Shown: piece after piece, positions 59,044 to 64,000 of the stretch | Layout: each line of letters begins with the position of its first letter | Position numbering within the stretch: position 1 is the stretch's first letter | DNA from: an alpha proteobacterium AAP38 | Lineage (GTDB): Bacteria; Pseudomonadota; Alphaproteobacteria; Azospirillales; Azospirillaceae | Direction of reading: 5' to 3' | Assembly: GCA_001296005.1 (NCBI GenBank) | Contig: LJHR01000046.1 | Span: forward strand, 1 to 64,000 | Length of the DNA: 64,000 bases | Made by a program: the position numbers and the translations under genes | Notes under the pieces: generated by a model | Seen by the model: the letters and a program-made list of their open reading frames with translations, nothing else | The model's database searches: none | Told to the model about the DNA's origin: nothing

Positions 59044-59532
59044 TCAACGGTATGGCGCGTCAGCGGCGAGGTTAGCCGCGATCTGCGCCTCCCAACGGTC
59101 ACCATTCGCGAGCAGCTTGTCCTTGTTGTAGTACAGCTCCTCGCGCGTTTCCGTCGCGAATTCCAGGTTGGGCCCCTCGACGATGGCATCGACCGGGCAG
59201 GCCTCCTGGCACAGGCCGCAATAGATGCACTTCGTCATGTCGATGTCGTAGCGCGTGGTACGGCGGCTGCCATCCTCACGCGGTTCAGCCTCGATCGTGA
59301 TGGCCAGGGCCGGGCAGATGGCCTCGCACAGCTTGCAGGCGATGCAGCGCTCTTCCCCATTGGGATAGCGGCGCAGCGCATGCTCACCCCGGAAGCGCGG
59401 GCTCGTGGGGCCACGCTCATACGGATAGTTCAGGGTCACACGGGGCTTGAACATGTAGCTGAAAGTCAGCGCCATGCCCTTCACGAGTTCCCACAAGAAC
59501 AGGCCGCGCGCCGTACGGTCGAGCAAGGCCAT
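59044..59532 (-). CDS. nuoI: NADH-quinone oxidoreductase subunit I
   Basis: A 162-residue ferredoxin-like subunit with two 4Fe-4S motifs, [12 protein letters not shown] and [12 protein letters not shown] (clusters N6a and N6b), and the family start [13 protein letters not shown]. It passes electrons from the peripheral arm toward the quinone. It is separated from nuoH by 87 bases. Confidence 0.96.
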   Translation of the reverse strand: MALLDRTARGLFLWELVKGMALTFSYMFKPRVTLNYPYERGPTSPRFRGEHALRRYPNGEERCIACKLCEAICPALAITIEAEPREDGSRRTTRYDIDMTKCIYCGLCQEACPVDAIVEGPNLEFATETREELYYNKDKLLANGDRWEAQIAANLAADAPYR

Positions 59533-59619
59533 GTTTCACCTCCATATTCGGACCGGCCAGACGGCCCGCCCACAAGCATCACCGGCAGGGGGTTGAAAAG
59601 CCCCCTCCCCCTCACGAAA

Positions 59620-60633
59620 TCATTTCGGCAGCAGGTCGAAATAGACCAGCACGCCGGACGTCAGCACCACCCAGATCAGGGAGAATGGCAGGAACACCTT
59701 CCACCCCAGACGCATCAGCTGGTCATAGCGGTAACGCGGCAGCGTGGCGCGGACCCAGATGAAGCAGAACAGCACGAAGCAGATCTTGGCGATGAACCAG
59801 AGCGGACCCGGAATCCAGTTCAACGGTGCGATATCCAGGGGCGGCAGCCAGCCACCCAGGAACAGCACCACCGTCATGCCGCTCATCAGGATCATGTTGA
59901 TGTATTCGCCCAGGAAGAACAGGGCGAAGGTCATCGACGAATATTCCACATTGAAGCCGCCCGACAGCTCCGACTCACCTTCGGGCAAGTCGAACGGGGC
60001 GCGGTTCGTCTCGGCCAGGGCCGAGATGAAGAAGATGATGAACATCGGGAACAGCGGGATGAAGAACCAGACGGTCTTCTGCGCTTCCACAATCTTCGAC
60101 AGGTTCAGCGAACCGACGCAGAGCAGGACGGTGATGATGACGAGGCCGATGGAGACCTCATACGACACCATCTGTGCGGCGGCGCGCAAACCGCCCAGGA
60201 AGGCGTACTTGGAGTTGGACGCCCAGCCGGCCATGATGATGCCGTACACGCCCAGCGAAGAGATCGCGAACAAGTACAGGACACCGACATTGATGTCGGC
60301 CAGCACCAGCCCCTCACCGAACGGGATCACCGCCCAGGCCACCAGGGCCAGGAGGAAGGTCAGCATCGGGGCGGCCACGAAGACACCGGCGTTGGCACCC
60401 GTCGGGATGACGGTTTCCTTGGCCAGCAGCTTCAGACCATCGGCAAAGGGCTGCAACAGACCGAAGGGACCGACAACATTCGGACCCTGGCGCAGCTGCA
60501 TCGCCGCCATCACCTTGCGTTCAAAATAGGTCAGCATCGCCATGCCGATCAGCAGCGGCACCACAATGGTGACGATGCCCGCGACGATGCGGACGATCAG
60601 CGGCAGTTCAGCCCACAATTCCCACATCGTCAC
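59620..60633 (-). CDS. nuoH: NADH-quinone oxidoreductase subunit H
   Basis: A 337-residue subunit with eight helices that forms part of the quinone channel. Landmarks are [59 protein letters not shown] and [19 protein letters not shown]. The nuoG stop is directly next to the start without a gap. Confidence 0.96.
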   Translation of the reverse strand: MTMWELWAELPLIVRIVAGIVTIVVPLLIGMAMLTYFERKVMAAMQLRQGPNVVGPFGLLQPFADGLKLLAKETVIPTGANAGVFVAAPMLTFLLALVAWAVIPFGEGLVLADINVGVLYLFAISSLGVYGIIMAGWASNSKYAFLGGLRAAAQMVSYEVSIGLVIITVLLCVGSLNLSKIVEAQKTVWFFIPLFPMFIIFFISALAETNRAPFDLPEGESELSGGFNVEYSSMTFALFFLGEYINMILMSGMTVVLFLGGWLPPLDIAPLNWIPGPLWFIAKICFVLFCFIWVRATLPRYRYDQLMRLGWKVFLPFSLIWVVLTSGVLVYFDLLPK

Positions 60634-62700
60634 TTACTCCGCCGCGGCGGCCGCCAGGGCCGGCTTCAGAAAGGCTTCCGTACAATCGGCCATGGTCTGT
60701 GACGCACGGCTGATCGGGTCGGTCATGTAGAAATTCTCCACCGGCGAGGTGAAGTGCGCATCGGCCACCGCACCCTCGGTCCCAAACGGGCCCCAGGCGG
60801 ACGGCACCAGACGGTCCAGCACGCCGAACACCGGGTTCAGCGCCACCATGCGCTGACGCAGCTGCGCCAGCGTGTCATAGGGCAGGGTCTGACCCAGTTC
60901 GGCCGACAGGGCGCGCAGGATCTTCCAGTCTTCACGCGCCTCACCCAGGGGGAAGGCGGCCAGACGGGCCTGCTGCACGCGGCCTTCGGTGTTGACGTAG
61001 GTGGCGTTCTTCTCGGTATAGGCGGCACCCGGCAGGATCACGTCGGCGCGGTGGGCGCCCCGGTCGCCATGGTGACCCTGATAGATCACGAAGGCATTGC
61101 CGAAACGGTCAGCCTCGATCTCGTCGGCACCCAGCAGGTACACGACCTCGATCTCGCCCTTCTGCGCACCCGACAGGATACCACCCAGGTCGCGGCCACC
61201 GGGGCCGGGCAGGAAGCCGGCATCCAGCGCGCCAACGCGACCAGCGGCCAGATGCAGGACGTTGAAACCGTTCCAGTCTTCGCGCACGGCGCCGACCGTT
61301 TCCGCCAGCTTCCGCACCGCCGCCTGCACCGCCGGGCCATCGCCACGACGCAGGGCGCCGGCGCCCAGAATGATCAGCGGGTTCTTGGCATTGCGCAGGG
61401 TTTCGGCAAAGGCGTGCGTGCCATTGGCCAGATCGGTCAGGACCGAACCGGCATTGCCCAGCCACTCCGTCGGGTAGGTCAGGTCGATATTCTGACCGAC
61501 GACGGCAACCTTCTTCAGCTTGCCGGTCAGGTAGGTCTTGCGGATGCGGGAATTCACCAGCGGCGCTTCCCAGCGCGGGTTGGTGCCAATCAGCAGCACG
61601 ACATCGGCATTCTCAATCCCGGCAATGCCGCTATTGAAGATATAGCCGGCACGGTTGCTAGCATCGAAGCTGGCCCCGTCCTGACGGCAATCCAGGTTCT
61701 GTGACCCCAGCGCATTCAGCAGGTCCTTCAGCGCCACCGTGCTTTCGACATCGACCAGATCGCCGGCCACACCGGCGATCTTGGAACCATCGACACCGGC
61801 AACCTTGGCCTTGATGGCGGCAAACGCCTCGACCCAGGTGGCGGGCTTGAGCTTGCCATCGGCACCACGCACATAGGGGCGGTCCAGGCGCTGGCGCTTT
61901 AGGCCGTCAATGGCATAGCGCGTCTTGTCGCTGATCCATTCCTCGTTCACATCCTCGTTCAGGCGCGGCAGAACGCGCAGAACCTCACCGCCTCTTGCGT
62001 CGATGCGGATGTTGGAACCCACCGCGTCCATGACGTCGATGCTTTCCGTCTTGCGCAGTTCCCAGGGACGGGCATTGAACGAGTAGGGCTTGGAGGTCAA
62101 GGCGCCCACGGGGCAGACATCGACCAGATTGCCCGACATTTCGGAATTCACACCGGCCTCAAGCGCCGGCGTAATTTCCAGATGCTCCCCACGGGCCAGA
62201 CCACCCAGGGCCGGCACGCCCGCGATTTCATCCACAAAGCGGATGCAGCGGGTGCACTGGATGCAGCGGGTCATGAAGGTCTTGATCAGCGGACCCATAT
62301 ACTTGTCGCTGACGGTGCGCTTATTCTCTTCAAAGCGGCTGCGATCATAGCCGTAGGACACGGCCTGGTCCTGCAGATCGCATTCGCCGCCCTGGTCGCA
62401 GATGGGGCAGTCCAGCGGATGGTTGATCAGCAGGAATTCCATCACGCCCTTGCGGGCCTTGTGGACGTTGGGGGTGTTGGTCTTCACCACCATCCCCTCA
62501 CCCACCGGCAGCGCGCAGGATGCGGCCGGCTTGGGCATGCGTTCCACTTCCACCAGGCACATGCGGCAATTGGCCGGCACGGACAGGCGCTCATGATAGC
62601 AGAAGCGCGGCACTTCGATGCCGAGCTGTTCGCAGGCCTGAAGCACCGAGGTACCGGGGGCGACTTCGATCTCGACGCCGTCAATGGTCAGTTTGGGCAT
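60634..62700 (-). CDS. nuoG: NADH-quinone oxidoreductase subunit G
   Basis: A 688-residue molybdopterin-oxidoreductase-like subunit. Fe-S ligands are the 2Fe-2S site (CYHERLSVPANCRMC), the His-Cys cluster N4-type motif HPLDCPICDQGGECDLQD, and the 4Fe-4S motif RCIQCTRCIRFVDEIAG. The long C-terminal part (residues about 220-680) is a non-catalytic molybdopterin-like domain. It starts 21 bases after nuoF. No N7-type extra cluster is visible. Confidence 0.95.
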   Translation of the reverse strand: MPKLTIDGVEIEVAPGTSVLQACEQLGIEVPRFCYHERLSVPANCRMCLVEVERMPKPAASCALPVGEGMVVKTNTPNVHKARKGVMEFLLINHPLDCPICDQGGECDLQDQAVSYGYDRSRFEENKRTVSDKYMGPLIKTFMTRCIQCTRCIRFVDEIAGVPALGGLARGEHLEITPALEAGVNSEMSGNLVDVCPVGALTSKPYSFNARPWELRKTESIDVMDAVGSNIRIDARGGEVLRVLPRLNEDVNEEWISDKTRYAIDGLKRQRLDRPYVRGADGKLKPATWVEAFAAIKAKVAGVDGSKIAGVAGDLVDVESTVALKDLLNALGSQNLDCRQDGASFDASNRAGYIFNSGIAGIENADVVLLIGTNPRWEAPLVNSRIRKTYLTGKLKKVAVVGQNIDLTYPTEWLGNAGSVLTDLANGTHAFAETLRNAKNPLIILGAGALRRGDGPAVQAAVRKLAETVGAVREDWNGFNVLHLAAGRVGALDAGFLPGPGGRDLGGILSGAQKGEIEVVYLLGADEIEADRFGNAFVIYQGHHGDRGAHRADVILPGAAYTEKNATYVNTEGRVQQARLAAFPLGEAREDWKILRALSAELGQTLPYDTLAQLRQRMVALNPVFGVLDRLVPSAWGPFGTEGAVADAHFTSPVENFYMTDPISRASQTMADCTEAFLKPALAAAAAE

Positions 62701-62721
62701 GATATCCTCGTAAGACCCCGA

Positions 62722-64000
62722 TTACTCGGCCGCCACGCGGGCGCCGCGATCGGCGCGCGTGCGGTATTCCAGGATGCGGCGCTCCACTTCCGGGCGGAAA
62801 TGGCGCATCAGACCCTGGATCGGCCACGCCGCCGCGTCACCCAGGGCGCAGATGGTGTGACCTTCGACCTGCTTGGTGACGTCCAGCAGCATGTCGATCT
62901 CTTCGACATGGGCCTGACCCTTCACCAGACGTTCCATCACGCGCCACATCCAGCCCGTGCCCTCACGGCAGGGCGTGCACTGGCCGCAGCTCTCATGCAT
63001 GTAGAACTTTGACAGCCGCGCAATGGCCTTCACGATATCGGTGGACTTGTCCATGACGATGACGGCAGCGGTGCCCAGGCCCGAACGAACGTCGCGCAGG
63101 CTGTCGAAATCCATCAGGACGGTGTCGCAGATTTCCTTGGGCAGCAGCGGAACGGAGGAGCCGCCGGGGATGATAGCCAGCAGGTTATCCCAGCCGCCAC
63201 GCACACCGCCGCAATGCTTCTCGATCAGTTCCTTCAGCGGGATGCCCATCTCTTCTTCGACGGTCGCCGGCTGGTTCACATGGCCCGACACGCAGAACAG
63301 CTTGGTGCCGCTGTTCTTCGGTCGGCCCAGATTGGCGAACCAGGAGGGACCGCGCCGCAGAATGGTCGGCACCACCGCGATGGATTCGACATTGTTCACC
63401 GTCGTCGGGCGGCTGTAGAGGCCGGCCATGGCGGGGAACGGGGGCTTGTTACGGGGCTGGCCCTTCTTGCCTTCCAGGCTTTCGATCAGCGCCGTCTCTT
63501 CACCGCAGATATAGGCGCCAGCGCCCAGGTGCAGATAGACGTCGTGATCGTAACCGGAACCGCAGGCGTTCTTGCCAATCAGGCCCGAGGCATAGGCCTC
63601 GTCGATGGCGCGCTGAACGTTGGCGGCCTCGTAATAGAACTCGCCACGGATATAGATGTAGGTGGCGGTGGCGCCGATGGCGAAACCGGCGATCAGGCAG
63701 CCTTCGATCAGCTTGTGCGGATCGTGGCGCATGATCTCCCGGTCCTTACAGGTACCGGGCTCGCCCTCATCGGCATTGACCACCAGATAGACAGGGCCAT
63801 TGCTGGTCTTGGGCATGAAGGACCACTTCATGCCCGTGGAGAAGCCGGCGCCGCCACGGCCGCGCAGGCCCGATTCCTTTACCAGATCAATGATCTTGTC
63901 CCGGCCCAGGTCCAGGATTTCCTTGGTACCGGACCAGTCGCCACGGGTCTTGGCCCCGTCCAGGAACGGGCTTTCGAAGCCGTAGAGGTTGGTGAAGATG
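62722..64000 (-). CDS. nuoF: NADH-quinone oxidoreductase subunit F (partial, 5' end outside window)
   Basis: The C-terminal 425 residues of the NADH- and FMN-binding subunit; the frame stays open to the right edge so the start is outside. The FMN/NADH fold shows [53 protein letters not shown] and the N3 4Fe-4S motif [18 protein letters not shown]. It takes hydride from NADH and passes electrons to nuoG. An ATG at 63831 inside the frame is not the real start because conserved motifs lie upstream of it. Confidence 0.95.
   Translation of the reverse strand, partial: IFTNLYGFESPFLDGAKTRGDWSGTKEILDLGRDKIIDLVKESGLRGRGGAGFSTGMKWSFMPKTSNGPVYLVVNADEGEPGTCKDREIMRHDPHKLIEGCLIAGFAIGATATYIYIRGEFYYEAANVQRAIDEAYASGLIGKNACGSGYDHDVYLHLGAGAYICGEETALIESLEGKKGQPRNKPPFPAMAGLYSRPTTVNNVESIAVVPTILRRGPSWFANLGRPKNSGTKLFCVSGHVNQPATVEEEMGIPLKELIEKHCGGVRGGWDNLLAIIPGGSSVPLLPKEICDTVLMDFDSLRDVRSGLGTAAVIVMDKSTDIVKAIARLSKFYMHESCGQCTPCREGTGWMWRVMERLVKGQAHVEEIDMLLDVTKQVEGHTICALGDAAAWPIQGLMRHFRPEVERRILEYRTRADRGARVAAE

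Noticed and set aside
58519-60702. Long open frame (727 codons) on the plus strand across nuoJ, nuoI and nuoH
   Set aside because: Same reason: a shadow of conserved genes with His/Gln/Asp-rich composition.

Overview
The window is about 64 kb of GC-rich (roughly 64-65%) chromosomal DNA from an alphaproteobacterium, most likely Rhodospirillales/Azospirillaceae (Azospirillum or Niveispirillum-like). This rests on gene content and order: DivK-PleD next to a zinc-ribbon DinB, IalB and DUF1489 proteins, a short ProRS without an editing insert, the lgt-midA-pgeF operon, and the block nuoF..N-birA-coaX-rnj-mce-DUF1467 followed further on by proS and lol genes. No rRNA, tRNA, CRISPR array, IS element, integrase or phage gene was recognised.

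Layout. 0-7 kb: DUF1489 protein, a carrier-protein-like protein, a CPA2 K+/H+ antiporter, an ECF42 sigma factor overlapping its DGPF (YCII) partner gene, a CBS protein, a universal stress protein and a Cys-dependent phosphatase. 7-11 kb: envelope proteins (IalB-like, a two-motif aspartic protease, a beta-barrel). 11-14 kb: dinB divergent from divK-pleD. 14-19.4 kb: PrcB-like lipoprotein, M20 amidohydrolase, MipA/OmpV, an OmpR/EnvZ-type two-component system and a divergent PepSY protein. 19.6-27 kb: a MocR-type regulator that lacks the PLP lysine, YbaK, proC-ybjN, ubiK, and the tightly overlapping operon lgt-midA-pgeF. 27-31.4 kb: an Arg/Asp-repeat envelope protein and a 1,092-residue RTX protein made of three internal modules plus four C-terminal repeats.

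31.4-39.5 kb: lolC/E-lolC/E-lolD-alkA operon, a phytanoyl-CoA dioxygenase divergent from tetR-tag across a palindromic operator, a ParE-type toxin-antitoxin pair, and proS. 39.5-49 kb: an accessory stretch with an orphan propeller histidine kinase, mazEF, a low-GC small gene, adenine deaminase and its NCS2 purine permease separated by a nested inverted-repeat element, a 0.6-kb intergenic region with a candidate small RNA, and a second tag-like gene whose start is buried in a strong hairpin. 49-64 kb: DUF1467, methylmalonyl-CoA epimerase, RNase J, coaX, birA and the complex I genes nuoN to nuoF, all on the minus strand; nuoF runs off the right edge.

Most of the window is core metabolism and envelope biogenesis. 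The parts most worth a second look are the MocR protein with a destroyed cofactor site, the start-sequestering hairpin of the second tag gene, the candidate small RNA at about 48.07-48.22 kb, the nested repeat at 46.1 kb, the modular RTX protein, and an ECF42-type promoter upstream of the DGPF-sigma pair. I do not see an obviously new multi-gene system.
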